Shown in pieces: positions 50,845-61,026 of a stretch of 64,000 nt of DNA. Each line of letters begins with the position of its first letter. The first letter of the stretch is position 1. The stretch is from Thermostichus sp047462415 (lineage in GTDB: Bacteria > Cyanobacteriota > Cyanobacteriia > Thermostichales > Thermostichaceae): contig NZ_JANSJE010000014.1 of the NCBI RefSeq assembly GCF_047462415.1, positions 19,636 to 83,635 on the forward strand, written 5' to 3'. The translations under genes and the position numbers were made by a program. The notes under the pieces were generated by a model that had not been told where the DNA came from, searched no databases, and saw only the letters and a program-made list of their open reading frames with translations.

Positions 50845-52362
50845 TCACAACGAAGATGACCCAGGCCCGAAAGCAGTGATCGGCCTGCCTGCTTCAGCAA
50901 GATTGAGGACCACCGGCCTGGCCCAGTGAGCGGCGGTGGACTCCACCCAATGGGTTGCCCAGGCAGGCTGGAGGCCGAGCCACACCACCAGCACTGCTAG
51001 AACTACAGCAGGCAGGCGTTCTCCGGCGGCATGTCGTTGCATGGCAATGGCCACCTCCGAGAGGCGCCCGAAAAAGACACGGTTCACCATTAGCAGAAAG
51101 TAGGCCGCCGTCAATCCTGTCCCCACCATGCACAGCAGCGTCTGCAGGGGGAAGACGGGAAAGCTGCCCCGAAAGAGGGTAAACTCGGCAATAAAGCCCA
51201 CCAGGCCGGGCGTGCCGCCGCTGGCCATCACCCCCAACACCGTCAAGCTGCCAATAAGCGGCAAGCCCCGCTCCGGGTTGAGCAATCCCCGCAGCAACCT
51301 GAGATCCCGCGTGCCGGTATTGGCGTAGACGGCACCCACCAGCAGAAACAGCAGCGAGGAAATCAGGCCGTGGCTCACCATCTGGAATAGGGATCCCACC
51401 AAGGAGAGGGGGGTGGCCGCCGCCGTGGCCAGGAGAATGTAGCCCATATGGGCAATGGAGCTGTAGGCCACCAGCTTTTTCATATCTTGCTGCACCAAGG
51501 CGTTCAGGGATCCATACAGCACATTGGCCACCGCCCAACTGGCCAGCCAGGGCCCGGCTTGCTCCCAGGCAGCCGGCAAAAGCTGGAGGCCAAAACGCAC
51601 CAGGCCATAGGTGCCCAACTTGAGCAAGAGCCCCGCCAAGAGCACCGAAATGGGGGTGGAAGCCTCCACGTGGGCATCCGGCAGCCAGGTGTGGAAGGGC
51701 ACCAAGGGGATCTTGATGGCCAGCCCCAGCAGGATGGGAATAAGCAACAAAAGCTGCTGCAGCAGGGGCAAGGGGTGGGCCTGCAGAACGGTGTAACTAA
51801 AGCTGTGAACCTCGCTCAGCCAACTGAGGCCGAAAAAGCCAATCAGCAGCAGAATACCAGAGACAGCGGTGTAGACCAAAAACTTGGTGGCAGCATAGGT
51901 GCGCCGCGGCCCGCCCCAGATGGCAATCAGCAGATAAAGCGGGATCAGCTCAACTTCGTAGAACAGGAAGAATAGCAGCAAGTTCTGGGCCAGAAAAGCC
52001 CCCGCAATGGCGGTTGCCAGCAGCAACACCAAGCTGTAGTAGAGGCGAGGCCGCTCCACCTGGCCGCTGGCCCAAAGGGCAATCAACACCAGCAAGCCAG
52101 TCATCACCACTAGCGGCAGGGAGATCCCGTCCACCCCCAGCTCATAAACCAAGCCCAACTGCGGGATCCAGGCCACTCGTTCGGCCATCTGGATCCCTTG
52201 CTCTTGAGGATCCAAAAGCAGCAGCAATCCCAAGCTCAGCCCCAACAGAGCCAGGCCAAACCCCAAAGCCAAAGTCCGGTGCAGGCCCTTCCCCGCTCGC
52301 TCGGGGATCAGCCCCACCAAGATGCTGCCCAACAACGGGATCCCGACCAAAAGGCTGAGCAT
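50845..52362 (-). CDS. ndhD3: NDH-1 subunit D3 (CO2-uptake NDH-1MS)
   Basis: 505 residues with about 14 transmembrane helices, a proton-pumping-type antiporter-like subunit. Marks include VELIPLYLLIAIWGGPRRTYAATKF (Glu in helix 5) and the VQQDMKKLVAYSSIAHMGY helix. ATG at 52362 has a GGAGGA site 7 bases before it; the open frame to 52443 overlaps ndhF3 and is not supported. It is 13 bases after ndhF3. Confidence 0.94.
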   Translation of the reverse strand: MLSLLVGIPLLGSILVGLIPERAGKGLHRTLALGFGLALLGLSLGLLLLLDPQEQGIQMAERVAWIPQLGLVYELGVDGISLPLVVMTGLLVLIALWASGQVERPRLYYSLVLLLATAIAGAFLAQNLLLFFLFYEVELIPLYLLIAIWGGPRRTYAATKFLVYTAVSGILLLIGFFGLSWLSEVHSFSYTVLQAHPLPLLQQLLLLIPILLGLAIKIPLVPFHTWLPDAHVEASTPISVLLAGLLLKLGTYGLVRFGLQLLPAAWEQAGPWLASWAVANVLYGSLNALVQQDMKKLVAYSSIAHMGYILLATAAATPLSLVGSLFQMVSHGLISSLLFLLVGAVYANTGTRDLRLLRGLLNPERGLPLIGSLTVLGVMASGGTPGLVGFIAEFTLFRGSFPVFPLQTLLCMVGTGLTAAYFLLMVNRVFFGRLSEVAIAMQRHAAGERLPAVVLAVLVVWLGLQPAWATHWVESTAAHWARPVVLNLAEAGRPITAFGPGSSSL

Positions 52363-52375
52363 CGCTTCCTCCCAC

Positions 52376-54211
52376 TCAATAGGCCAATCCCAAATGGGGC
52401 GAACGCAGCAGCCAAGCGGTAACCACCACGACCCCAATGACAATGAGCAGCACGTAGAGCTGCATCCGCCCCGACAGGGTGTACTTGAGGGCTTCGCCGC
52501 TAAACCAAAAAGCCAGGCTCACCCCGTTCACCAGGCCATCCACCCCGTTGCGATCCAGCCATTCCAGTCCGCGGGAGAGGGCGCTGACCGGCTGCACCAG
52601 CAGCGCCTGGTAGAGCTGCCCGGTGTAGAAATCCTGGGCCAAGAGATCCTGCAGCTCCGGCCAGGGCAGGCGCAGCCGCCGCCGGCCTCCCCAGTACAGC
52701 CAGGCACCAACACTGGCTCCCAGCAACCCTGCGGCCCCCAGCAAGACAGCCATCTGCTGCAGCTCCGGGATCCAAGCGGGATAAAGCCCCCAGCGCCAGA
52801 AGAGCCAGGGCATGAGCAAGTTCTGCACCGTCAGGATAACCATGGGCAGGGCCATCAGCCAGCCCACCTCAGGCGCGCGGCGCGTCTTGGGCTGCGGGGA
52901 TCCCAAAAAGACCAGACCAAACACCCGCGCCAGATTCAAAGCCGTCAGCCCGTTAACCAGCAGCAACACCCCCATCAGGGCCGGCTCGCTGTACACCAGC
53001 GCCAGGCGAATGAGAGTCCAAAAGCACCCCAGTGGGGCCACCATCCCCAGGGATCCCACGGCAAAGGCGGCCAGGGTAGCCGGCATGCGGCTCCCTAGGC
53101 CCCCCAGCTCCGTCAGATCCTGGGTAGAAGTGGTGTAGATGAGGGATCCCACCCCCATAAACAGCAGCGCCTTGGCCAGGCCGTGCATGAGCAGCAGCTC
53201 CAGGGCCAAATCCGGCTGCCCCGTCCCCACCGCCACAAACACCAAGCCTAGGTAGGCACTGGTGGAGTAGGAGAAGGTGCGCTTAAGGTCGATTTGCGCC
53301 AAGGCCACTAGGGATCCCCCTATAGCCGTAATCGTGCCGATGGCCACCAGCACCCCATCGGTGAGGGGAGAGAGAGCCAAAAGGGGCTGCAGCTTGATCA
53401 AGACAAAAGCGCCGCAGGCTACCACCGCCGAGTTGCGCAGGATCGAAGCCGGGTTGGGCCCCTCCATGGCCTCATCCAGCCACAGGTGTAGCGGGAACTG
53501 GGCGCACTTGCCCAGCGGCCCTGCAATCAAAGCCAACCCCATCAAGGCCGCCCAAGTCGGATCCAAGCTGGTCGTAGCCGCCCAATCCCGCAGGCCGGAA
53601 AAGGTCAAAGAGCCGGAGAAGTTGGAAACCGCCACCACCCCCATCAACAGCAACAGGTCTCCCACCCGTTTGGTGAGAAAAGCATCCCGCGCTGCAGTGA
53701 CCACCAGCGGCTGGGCGTACCAGAAGCCCACCAACAGATAGGTGGAAAGCGTCAGCATCTCCAGCAGCGCGTAGCTGAAAAACAGGGAATCGCTGAGGGC
53801 GATCCCCGTCATCCCGCCCTCGAAAAAGCCCATCAGGGCGGCAAAGCGACCCAGGCCCCAGTCCTTATCCAAATACCCCAAGGCATAGATCTGGGCCAGC
53901 AGGCTCAAGCCGCTGAACCAGACAACGGTTCCCAGCGTCAGAGACGAAACCTCCAAAGACAGGGTCAAATCCAGATCGGCCACCCGAAACCAGAGGTAGT
54001 TCAGGATCTGGGGATCCCGACCCCAAACCTGCCGCAACAGCCAAAGGCCATGAGCAAGGGCCACAAAGGTCAGTAGGATATTGAGGTAAGCTGCCGGGCG
54101 CGGGCCACTGCGCTTGATCCAGCCACTGGCCCAAGGGAGAGCCAGCGCCGTTCCCGCCCACCCGTAGCAAGGGATCCACCAACTGCTCTCCAACCCCAAA
54201 AGGTTTGACAT
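52376..54211 (-). CDS. ndhF3: NDH-1 subunit F3 (CO2-uptake NDH-1MS)
   Basis: 611 residues, shorter than respiratory NdhF1. The NdhF core helices with WFSGLSLLAQIYALGYL, AGPLGKCAQFPLHLWLDEAMEG and IDLKRTFSYSTSAYLG are clear. It heads a minus-strand operon ndhF3-ndhD3-cupA that is usually induced at low CO2, and so complements the carboxysome operon. The C-terminal helix region includes LLRSPHLGLAY. Confidence 0.94.
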   Translation of the reverse strand: MSNLLGLESSWWIPCYGWAGTALALPWASGWIKRSGPRPAAYLNILLTFVALAHGLWLLRQVWGRDPQILNYLWFRVADLDLTLSLEVSSLTLGTVVWFSGLSLLAQIYALGYLDKDWGLGRFAALMGFFEGGMTGIALSDSLFFSYALLEMLTLSTYLLVGFWYAQPLVVTAARDAFLTKRVGDLLLLMGVVAVSNFSGSLTFSGLRDWAATTSLDPTWAALMGLALIAGPLGKCAQFPLHLWLDEAMEGPNPASILRNSAVVACGAFVLIKLQPLLALSPLTDGVLVAIGTITAIGGSLVALAQIDLKRTFSYSTSAYLGLVFVAVGTGQPDLALELLLMHGLAKALLFMGVGSLIYTTSTQDLTELGGLGSRMPATLAAFAVGSLGMVAPLGCFWTLIRLALVYSEPALMGVLLLVNGLTALNLARVFGLVFLGSPQPKTRRAPEVGWLMALPMVILTVQNLLMPWLFWRWGLYPAWIPELQQMAVLLGAAGLLGASVGAWLYWGGRRRLRLPWPELQDLLAQDFYTGQLYQALLVQPVSALSRGLEWLDRNGVDGLVNGVSLAFWFSGEALKYTLSGRMQLYVLLIVIGVVVVTAWLLRSPHLGLAY

Positions 54212-54303
54212 TACCCAATAAATTGAACAATGACAACGAACAGAAAACCAACGGAGATCAGTCAGGATTTTTAACTCGTTCTCTGGTTAAGGATTTGAGA
54301 TCA

Positions 54304-55521
54304 CTATATACCCGGCTCGGACGGTTCCAAAACCGGGTCGGGTGGCTTGAGCCAATCTCGAACCTGGGCGGCAATCCGCCGGGCAGCGCCTGGAGATCCC
54401 ATGCGGCGGCGTCCGTGGGCCTGCAACTCAGCCGTGTAGTTGGGATCGACGGCCAGACGCTCCAGAATCCGGCTAACCACAGCGGGGGCCTGCTCCACCG
54501 AGGTCAAGTGGACGGCGGATCCCAGCAGACGGGTTTGGGCTTCGGCAAAGCGGAGCGTAAACTGTGGCCCCCCGCCCGGCAAAGTGACCACCGGCTTTCC
54601 CAAGCCCACACATTGCTCGGTGGCCGTTCCCGCCATGGCCAGCACCACCGTGGCCCGGTGGGCACAGGCGCCGAAGTTCCCCCAAACCAGAAGTACATCG
54701 CTGCGCTGAGGTGGGATCCGAGCCTGAAGCTGGTCTGGTTCCAGGTTGGGGCTGAGGGCAGCATAAACTTGAACCTCCCTTGGGATCCGCTCCACCACCT
54801 GCATCATCAGGGCCCAGTTGCGGTAGGCTTCCGGCGGACGGGATCCCGGCAAGAGCAGCAAGGCCGGTCGGTGCGGATCTAAAGGTAATGCCCCGCGCGG
54901 CTCCAGGCCGTCCATCATCGGGTTGCCCAGGTAGAAGGCCCTCAGGCCCCGTTTTTGCAAAGCGGTTGCCGTCAGCTCATCCCGCAAAAAAGAACCCAGG
55001 CAGCGCCGGTGGGCCATCAGCCAGCGTTCCCAGGGCAGGTAATCGGAAACCGGCTGCCCCATCCAAGCGCGGCGGTACGGCCCCCGTTCGTCCCGCCAGT
55101 AATAATCCGACTTGGCCGTGCCCACGAAAACATAGGGGATCCCGCTCCACCAGGCCATCGCCAGGGGCACAATGTCTCCCACCGCCAGCACCAGCTTCAT
55201 CTGAGCCGCCGCCCGCCGCACCAGAGCCAGTTGCCGCCCCGTCAGCCCCAACAGGCCGGCCCGCAGATCCCGCCACAACTGCCGCCAATCTTGATAGATA
55301 AACCCCCCCGACGGCATCACTTGAGCAACGGGCAGAAGGGGGATCCCTTGGCGTTGGTAGGCTGTCCCTTCTCCCACAATTGGCAGGGCTTGCACCGGGA
55401 TCCCCAGTTGGATCAGGGCCAGGGCAAGGCGGCTGCCCACCTCATCTTCCCCGTGTCCATTGCTCAGACACAGCACCGGCGGCGCCAGGCGCAATTGGGT
55501 TCCCGGTCTGGGCTGAATCAA
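54304..55521 (-). CDS. LpxB-related glycosyltransferase-like protein
   Basis: 405 residues. It resembles the cyanobacterial "lipid-A-disaccharide synthase-related" family: LSNGHGEDEVG at the N-terminus, ALLLLPGSRPPE, and MAGTATEQCVGLGKPVVTLPG near the C-terminus. A GT-B fold is expected. It is not true LpxB since cyanobacterial enzymes of this group lack assigned substrates. The start is TTG at 55521, which has a GGAGG site about 8 bases before it. Confidence 0.8.
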   Translation of the reverse strand: MIQPRPGTQLRLAPPVLCLSNGHGEDEVGSRLALALIQLGIPVQALPIVGEGTAYQRQGIPLLPVAQVMPSGGFIYQDWRQLWRDLRAGLLGLTGRQLALVRRAAAQMKLVLAVGDIVPLAMAWWSGIPYVFVGTAKSDYYWRDERGPYRRAWMGQPVSDYLPWERWLMAHRRCLGSFLRDELTATALQKRGLRAFYLGNPMMDGLEPRGALPLDPHRPALLLLPGSRPPEAYRNWALMMQVVERIPREVQVYAALSPNLEPDQLQARIPPQRSDVLLVWGNFGACAHRATVVLAMAGTATEQCVGLGKPVVTLPGGGPQFTLRFAEAQTRLLGSAVHLTSVEQAPAVVSRILERLAVDPNYTAELQAHGRRRMGSPGAARRIAAQVRDWLKPPDPVLEPSEPGI

Positions 55522-55581
55522 GCGGGATCCTCCAGAAATCTCCTCCTACAATAGAGCCAATCCGAGAGGGGAAGCCGGGAG

Positions 55582-55917
55582 ATGATGCGAAATGAGCGAC
55601 AACGAGCCGAGTTCATTGCGGCAGTAGAGGCCCTCCAGCTCGAAGGCCCCTATTTCGTAGAAGAGCGCCTCACCCGCCATCGTGGCCCTTTCTTACGGGC
55701 AGTGAAAGATGTGCCCGTAGGCGGAACTTGGTGGGAGATCCGTTATTTTCCCGCCTGTGAGTGCTACGCTTGGGCCTACCTGCCGGAAGGGGCCGGCCCG
55801 CGGGAGTTTGCCTGGGGCCACACGCTGCAGCAAGCTTTTCTCAACGCCTTGTGGCATCAACCCCTTTCTGCCGAAAGCCAAGAACAGCTGCGGAAAAACC
55901 ATTCCGATTTACAGTAG
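55582..55917 (+). CDS. Conserved cyanobacterial hypothetical protein
   Basis: 111 residues, rich in aromatics (WWEIRYFPACECYAWAYL). No domain I can name, but the pattern of a compact small protein resembles cyanobacterial conserved hypotheticals. It may form an operon with thiE, 48 bases downstream. Confidence 0.68.
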   Translation: MMRNERQRAEFIAAVEALQLEGPYFVEERLTRHRGPFLRAVKDVPVGGTWWEIRYFPACECYAWAYLPEGAGPREFAWGHTLQQAFLNALWHQPLSAESQEQLRKNHSDLQ

Positions 55918-55965
55918 AGATCAAGATTCTCTTAAACTTCCCTCTTCTTCCCGCGTGCAGGGAAC

Positions 55966-57012
55966 ATGAAACCGCAGGCCGTCGCCCGTATTCTGGATGC
56001 CAACCTCGACCGCGCTCGCGAAGGGCTACGGGTGCTGGAGGAGTGGTTTCGTTTCGGCCTGGAAGAGGAAAAGCTCTCTGCGGAATGCAAGGCCATGCGC
56101 CAAGCCCTGGCCCGCTGGCACAGCGACCCGCTGCGGCTGGCCCGCGATACCCCTGCCGACCCAGGCACCCAGATCTCCCACCCGCAAGAGGAGCAACGGC
56201 GGGATCTCGGCCACCTGTTGCAGGCCAATTGCAGCCGTGTGCAAGAAGCGCTGCGGGTGCTGGAAGAATACGGCAAGTTGGCCGAGTCCAGTCGTTGGGT
56301 AGCGCCCGGCCTGGCCAAGCTGGCCAAAGACATGCGCTATCGGCTCTATGTTCTGGAAAGTGAGCTGCTGGGGGGATCCCTGCGGCAGCGTCTCCTGGCA
56401 GCCCATCTTTATTTGGTTACCAGCCCGGTGCCCCACTGGCTGGAAGTGGTGGAAAAGTCCCTACGCGGGGGGGTAACACTGGTGCAGTACCGCCGCAAAA
56501 ACCTTCCCGACAGAGAGATGCTCTGGGATCTCAGGCAGTTGCGGCAACTGTGCGACCGCTATCAGGCGTTGATGATCGTCAACGACCGGGTGGACTTGGC
56601 TTTGGTCAGCCAAGCGGATGGGGTACATCTGGGGCAGACGGATCTGCCGGTTGCCCAAGCCCGGCAACTGCTGGGAGCGCAGCGGCTGATTGGCCTGTCG
56701 ACCACCAACGCTGAAGAGCTGGCCCAAGCCCTCAATAGCGGCGTGGACTATATCGGCGTCGGCCCTGTCTATGCCACTCCCACCAAAGCGGAAAAACCCC
56801 CTGCCGGCCTGGAGTACGTGCGCCTGGCCGCCGAAAAGGCCCATCTGCCCTGGTTTGCCATCGGCGGCATCGATCTCCACAACCTGGCCGAGGTGCGCCA
56901 GGCAGGCGCCAGCCGCGTAGCCGTGGTGCGGGCCCTGATGGAAGCGGCGGATCCCACCCAGACCGCCCGCGCCATGTTGGCCGAACTGCAAGGGATCCCT
57001 GCTCTATCCTGA
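55966..57012 (+). CDS. thiE: Thiamine-phosphate synthase with N-terminal ThiD2-like domain
   Basis: 348 residues. A helical N-terminal domain of about 135 residues (ARILDANLDRAREGLRVLEE) is the cyanobacterial/chloroplast-type extension of ThiE (ThiD2-like). The TIM-barrel ThiE follows from about 145, with VTLVQYRRKN, DGVHLGQTDLP, GVGPVYATPTK and FAIGGID. It joins HMP-PP and thiazole phosphate to make thiamine phosphate. The fusion is common in cyanobacteria. Confidence 0.93.
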   Translation: MKPQAVARILDANLDRAREGLRVLEEWFRFGLEEEKLSAECKAMRQALARWHSDPLRLARDTPADPGTQISHPQEEQRRDLGHLLQANCSRVQEALRVLEEYGKLAESSRWVAPGLAKLAKDMRYRLYVLESELLGGSLRQRLLAAHLYLVTSPVPHWLEVVEKSLRGGVTLVQYRRKNLPDREMLWDLRQLRQLCDRYQALMIVNDRVDLALVSQADGVHLGQTDLPVAQARQLLGAQRLIGLSTTNAEELAQALNSGVDYIGVGPVYATPTKAEKPPAGLEYVRLAAEKAHLPWFAIGGIDLHNLAEVRQAGASRVAVVRALMEAADPTQTARAMLAELQGIPALS

Positions 57013-57052
57013 AGATAGACCCCGAATCTTCTCAAGACCCTTCTAACTCCCG

Positions 57053-58729
57053 ATGGCAGAGGCCGCAAAAGATCTCAAAGAGCTCCCCGATCGCAATCGG
57101 CAAAGCAGCGGGGATCCCGGCTTGAGCGGGATTGCCACCGAAGTGCAAGGGGAGCTGGTGCGGGAGCTGGACTTGATGATCCGGGCCCGCTACCCCCTGC
57201 TCTACCTGGTTTCCCCCGAAGAGGAGCCGGCGGACGCCGTGCTCGTGCAAGTAGCCAAGAGAACCGATCCGCCGCGGCGGCTGCTGTTCTGGGACGTGGT
57301 GCGGGGCTGGCAAGATACCGGCGAAGACCGCGGCTCCATCATGGCCGCTCTAGGGCGGGTGTGGCGCTCGGCCCCCCAGGAAGACACCCTGTTTGTGCTG
57401 CGGGATCTGCACTTTGTGCTGCGCAACGCCAGCAGCGACAAAAATGCCCCCATCCTGCGGGAGCTGAAGAACCTCAGCCGCGAGCTCAAGCGCACCCGCA
57501 AAATGCTGATCCTGCTCAGCCACACCCTGGAAGTGCCCAGCGACCTGGCCGAGGAGATCACCGTCGTCGATATTCCTCTGCCCAACAGCGAAGAGATCAG
57601 CCGCCTCATCCAGCTCTACGTGGCCCCGGAAAAACTCAAGCTCAGCCCCCTGGCCCGCGAGCAACTGGTCAAAGCCTGTCAGGGGCTGAGCCGGGAGCGC
57701 ATCCGCCGCGTCTTGGCCCGCGCCTTGGCCGCCAAGCAGGAGGTGAACGAGGCCGACATCGACCTGGTGTTGGAGGAGAAAAAACAGGCCATCCGCCAGA
57801 CGGGCATCCTGGAGTTTTTCACCGCCCGCGAGACCCTGAAAAGCGTGGGCGGGCTGGACAACCTCAAGGCCTGGGTGCGGGTGCGCCAGGAAGCCTTTAC
57901 CGAAGAGGCGCGGCGCTACGGCCTGCCCAACCCCAAGGGCGTGCTGCTGGTGGGGATCCAGGGCACCGGCAAGTCCCTCTCCGCCAAAACCATCGCCAAC
58001 GAGTGGCGGCTGCCCCTGCTGAGATTGGATGCCGGGCGGCTCTTTGCCGGCATTGTGGGGGAATCAGAAAGCCGCGTGCGGCAGATGATCCAACTGTCAG
58101 AAGCCATGGCCCCCTGTGTGCTCTGGATCGACGAAATTGACAAGGCCTTTGGCAACATCACCAGCAGCGCCGACGGGGATTCGGGCACCAGCCGCCGGGT
58201 GTTTGGCAGCCTGATTACCTGGATGCAGGAGAAAACCAGCCCGGTCTTCATCGTGGCCACCGCCAACAACGTGCCCCTGCTGCCGCCGGAGCTGTTGCGC
58301 AAGGGCCGCTTTGACGAGATCTTTTTCCTCAACCTGCCCACCCAAGCCGAGCGCAAGGAGATCTTCCGGGTACACCTGCAGCGGCTGCGCCCCAGCCGCC
58401 TGCGGGAGTTCGACCTGGATGCCCTGGCGGCAGCCGCTCAAGACTTCAGCGGCGCCGAGATCGAGCAGGCGATCGTGGATGCGATGTACAACGCCTTTGG
58501 GGGCGGCGGCAGCGGCGCTCGGCGCGATTTCACCCAAGAAGACATCCTGCAGTCCATCCGGGAAACTGTACCCCTGGCCGCCATCGCCCGCGACCAGATC
58601 GAAAGCCTCAAGTGCTGGGCTGCCCAAGCGGGTGCCAGGACAGCTTCTCAAGATGCCCAGGTGCTACAGGAAATGAAGCAGTGCTTTGCTTCCCAGCATC
58701 CAGCTTCACCGTTGCCCACCAGCCCTTGA
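57053..58729 (+). CDS. ycf46: Ycf46-like AAA+ ATPase
   Basis: 558 residues. A N-terminal domain of about 265 residues precedes a AAA+ core with Walker A GIQGTGKS near residue 301, Walker B VLWIDEIDKAF and the sensor/arginine-finger region (ELLRKGRFDEIFF). Ycf46 is encoded in some plastid genomes and has been linked to inorganic carbon responses in Synechocystis; its role is otherwise unclear. Convergent with rpsA, separated by 13 bases. Confidence 0.9.
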   Translation: MAEAAKDLKELPDRNRQSSGDPGLSGIATEVQGELVRELDLMIRARYPLLYLVSPEEEPADAVLVQVAKRTDPPRRLLFWDVVRGWQDTGEDRGSIMAALGRVWRSAPQEDTLFVLRDLHFVLRNASSDKNAPILRELKNLSRELKRTRKMLILLSHTLEVPSDLAEEITVVDIPLPNSEEISRLIQLYVAPEKLKLSPLAREQLVKACQGLSRERIRRVLARALAAKQEVNEADIDLVLEEKKQAIRQTGILEFFTARETLKSVGGLDNLKAWVRVRQEAFTEEARRYGLPNPKGVLLVGIQGTGKSLSAKTIANEWRLPLLRLDAGRLFAGIVGESESRVRQMIQLSEAMAPCVLWIDEIDKAFGNITSSADGDSGTSRRVFGSLITWMQEKTSPVFIVATANNVPLLPPELLRKGRFDEIFFLNLPTQAERKEIFRVHLQRLRPSRLREFDLDALAAAAQDFSGAEIEQAIVDAMYNAFGGGGSGARRDFTQEDILQSIRETVPLAAIARDQIESLKCWAAQAGARTASQDAQVLQEMKQCFASQHPASPLPTSP

Positions 58730-58742
58730 TCCCGAAACCACC

Positions 58743-59711
58743 TTATTCCACAGCCGTCGCTGCGTATTCCAGCTCTTCCTCCGCCACTTCCGCTGGGGCT
58801 TTCTCCGCCTGTCCTTGCTTGGCAGCCAGCATTTGCTCGCGGTACTTGGCTGCCATTTCCTCGGCTTTCTCGTACACCAGCTTGGGATCCCGAATCATGT
58901 CGCCGGGATTGGGCTCCAGTTGCTTGGTGGACAGCGAGATCCGCCCCCGCTCCGCATCCAGATCGATGATCATCACCTTCACTTCGTCGTTGACGTTGAA
59001 GACACTGTGGGGCGTGTCGACATGATCGTGGGAGATCTCGGAAATGTGCAGCAGGCCGGAGACGCCGCCAATATCGATAAAGGCGCCGTAGGGCTTGATG
59101 CCTCGCACCGTGCCGACTACCACCTCGCCCACTTCCAGCTTGTTCATCTTCCGCTCCACCAAGGCGCGGCGATGGCTCAGCACCAAACGGTTGCGGTCTT
59201 CGTCCACCTCCAGAAACTTCAGGGGCAGCTCTTCACCCACCAGCTCTTCTTTCGGCTTGCGGGTGCTGATGTGGGATCCGGGAATAAAGCCCCGCAGCCC
59301 TTCGATCCGCACCAGAGCCCCACCTCGGTTGGTGGCAAAAATGGTTGAGCGGACGGTGGCATCTTCTTTCTGGAGCTGTCGTACCCGTTCCCAGGCCCGC
59401 ATGTACTCGATGCGGCGGATAGAGAGGGTCAGTTGCCCCTCCTCGTTCTCTTCGGTGAGGATAAAAAATTCGCGGGTTTCTCCAGGCTGCAGCATCTCGT
59501 GTGGATCTTCCAGGCGGCTAATCGACATCTCCTGGAGCGGCAGAAAGGCAGCCGTTTTGGCCCCGATATCGATCAAAGCACCGCGCGGCTCCACCGAGAA
59601 GACCGTACCCGCCACAATTTCACCGGGGCTAAAGTGATAGTCATACTTATCCAGGAGAGCGGCAAAGTCTTCAGTGGTAAAACCTACATCGGCAGCGGTG
59701 AATCGACTCAT
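58743..59711 (-). CDS. rpsA: 30S ribosomal protein S1
   Basis: 322 residues, the short cyanobacterial/chloroplast S1 with three S1 domains (about 30-100, 115-180 and 195-265), as in GEIVAGTVFSVEPRGALIDIG, GLRGFIPGSH and VVVGTVRGIKPYGAFIDIGG. An acidic/Ala-rich tail follows. It helps mRNA bind the 30S subunit. The gene is alone with a 200-base region upstream. Confidence 0.95.
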   Translation of the reverse strand: MSRFTAADVGFTTEDFAALLDKYDYHFSPGEIVAGTVFSVEPRGALIDIGAKTAAFLPLQEMSISRLEDPHEMLQPGETREFFILTEENEEGQLTLSIRRIEYMRAWERVRQLQKEDATVRSTIFATNRGGALVRIEGLRGFIPGSHISTRKPKEELVGEELPLKFLEVDEDRNRLVLSHRRALVERKMNKLEVGEVVVGTVRGIKPYGAFIDIGGVSGLLHISEISHDHVDTPHSVFNVNDEVKVMIIDLDAERGRISLSTKQLEPNPGDMIRDPKLVYEKAEEMAAKYREQMLAAKQGQAEKAPAEVAEEELEYAATAVE

Positions 59712-59928
59712 AGGGGTGCAGTAACAGAATCAGTTGCGCGGAATCAATGGGTAGAAGGCCAGTCGAGTTTGGCAAAGCCCCAGATGAGAGTATGTTTACT
59801 CTCCCACTTTCCCACCTGCGGCGGATGTGGCTGGGGAAATACCATAGTAGCTCAGCGGGGCGTCTTTTGTGGCAAGTTTCCCGGCGATCTTGCCAAGCTA
59901 GAGCATAGAAGATTTGGGAGAAGAACGA

Positions 59929-60966
59929 TTGCACTTTATTGACCAAGCCGAAATTGAAGTGCAAGGGGGAAATGGCGGAGATGGCATCGTGGCCTTCCGC
60001 CGCGAAAAGTATGTGCCGGCTGGGGGGCCATCCGGTGGCAATGGTGGGCGGGGCGGCTCGGTGATCCTGGTGGCAGATCCCGGCCTGCAGACCTTGCTGG
60101 ATTTTCGCTTTCAGCCGGTGATCAAGGCAGAACATGGGGCCAAAGGGGGGCCCAACCATCGCAGCGGGGCTGGTGGTGCGGATCGGCTGGTGCGGGTGCC
60201 CTGTGGCACGATGGTGTTCAACGCTCAAACCGGCGAGCTGCTGGGGGATCTAGTGTGTGAGGGGGATCGAGTGTTGGTGGCCCGCGGGGGCAGAGGCGGC
60301 CTGGGCAACGCCCATTTTTTAAGCAACCACAATCGTGCCCCCCGCCGATTTACCAAGGGCGAACCCGGAGAGCGGGTGCGCCTGCGCCTGGAGCTGAAGT
60401 TGATTGCCGAGGTAGGCATTGTCGGCCTGCCCAATGCGGGCAAGTCCACCCTGATTTCGGTGGTCTCTTCTGCCCGGCCTAAGATTGCCGACTACCCCTT
60501 CACCACCCTGCAGCCCAATTTGGGGGTAGTGCCTCATCCTTCCGGAGATGGGGTGGTGTTTGCCGATATTCCGGGGCTGATCGAGGGGGCCCACTTGGGG
60601 GTGGGGCTGGGCCACGAGTTTTTGCGCCATGTGGAGCGCACCAGGGTGCTGATCCATTTGGTGGATGGCACAGCGGCGGATCCCGTCAGAGATTATCAGA
60701 CCATTCAGCAGGAGCTGCGCGCCTACGGCCACGGGTTGATCGATAAGCCGCAAATTTTGGTTTTGAACAAGATCGACATTCTGGATCCTCAGCAGGTTGC
60801 CGAGCGCACCCAGAGGCTATCGGCTGCCGCCGGCACTTCGGTGGTGGCCATTTCTGCGATTGCCAGGCAGGGGCTGGATCCGCTCTTGCAGCGGGTGTGG
60901 CAGTGCCTGGGTCGGGGATCCCCTGCGGAGCTGGATCTCGTGGGGGCAAAATCCATCCAGTCCTGA
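59929..60966 (+). CDS. obgE: GTPase Obg/CgtA
   Basis: 345 residues. The Gly-rich Obg domain (GGNGGDGIVAFRREKYVPAG, GPSGGNGGRGGSV) is followed by a G domain with GLPNAGKST at about 166-174, DIPGLIEGA, and NKID. It has a role in 50S assembly and stress response. TTG at 59929 fits the LHFIDQAEIE N-terminus and has a GGGAGAAG site before it; an in-frame TTG at 59914 lies before that site. Confidence 0.94.
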   Translation: MHFIDQAEIEVQGGNGGDGIVAFRREKYVPAGGPSGGNGGRGGSVILVADPGLQTLLDFRFQPVIKAEHGAKGGPNHRSGAGGADRLVRVPCGTMVFNAQTGELLGDLVCEGDRVLVARGGRGGLGNAHFLSNHNRAPRRFTKGEPGERVRLRLELKLIAEVGIVGLPNAGKSTLISVVSSARPKIADYPFTTLQPNLGVVPHPSGDGVVFADIPGLIEGAHLGVGLGHEFLRHVERTRVLIHLVDGTAADPVRDYQTIQQELRAYGHGLIDKPQILVLNKIDILDPQQVAERTQRLSAAAGTSVVAISAIARQGLDPLLQRVWQCLGRGSPAELDLVGAKSIQS

Positions 60967-61026
60967 GGCGGAAGCATCCTAGAATGGGAGAGCCCATGCC
61001 TTGCCAAGCTCCAGAGATAAGTGGCT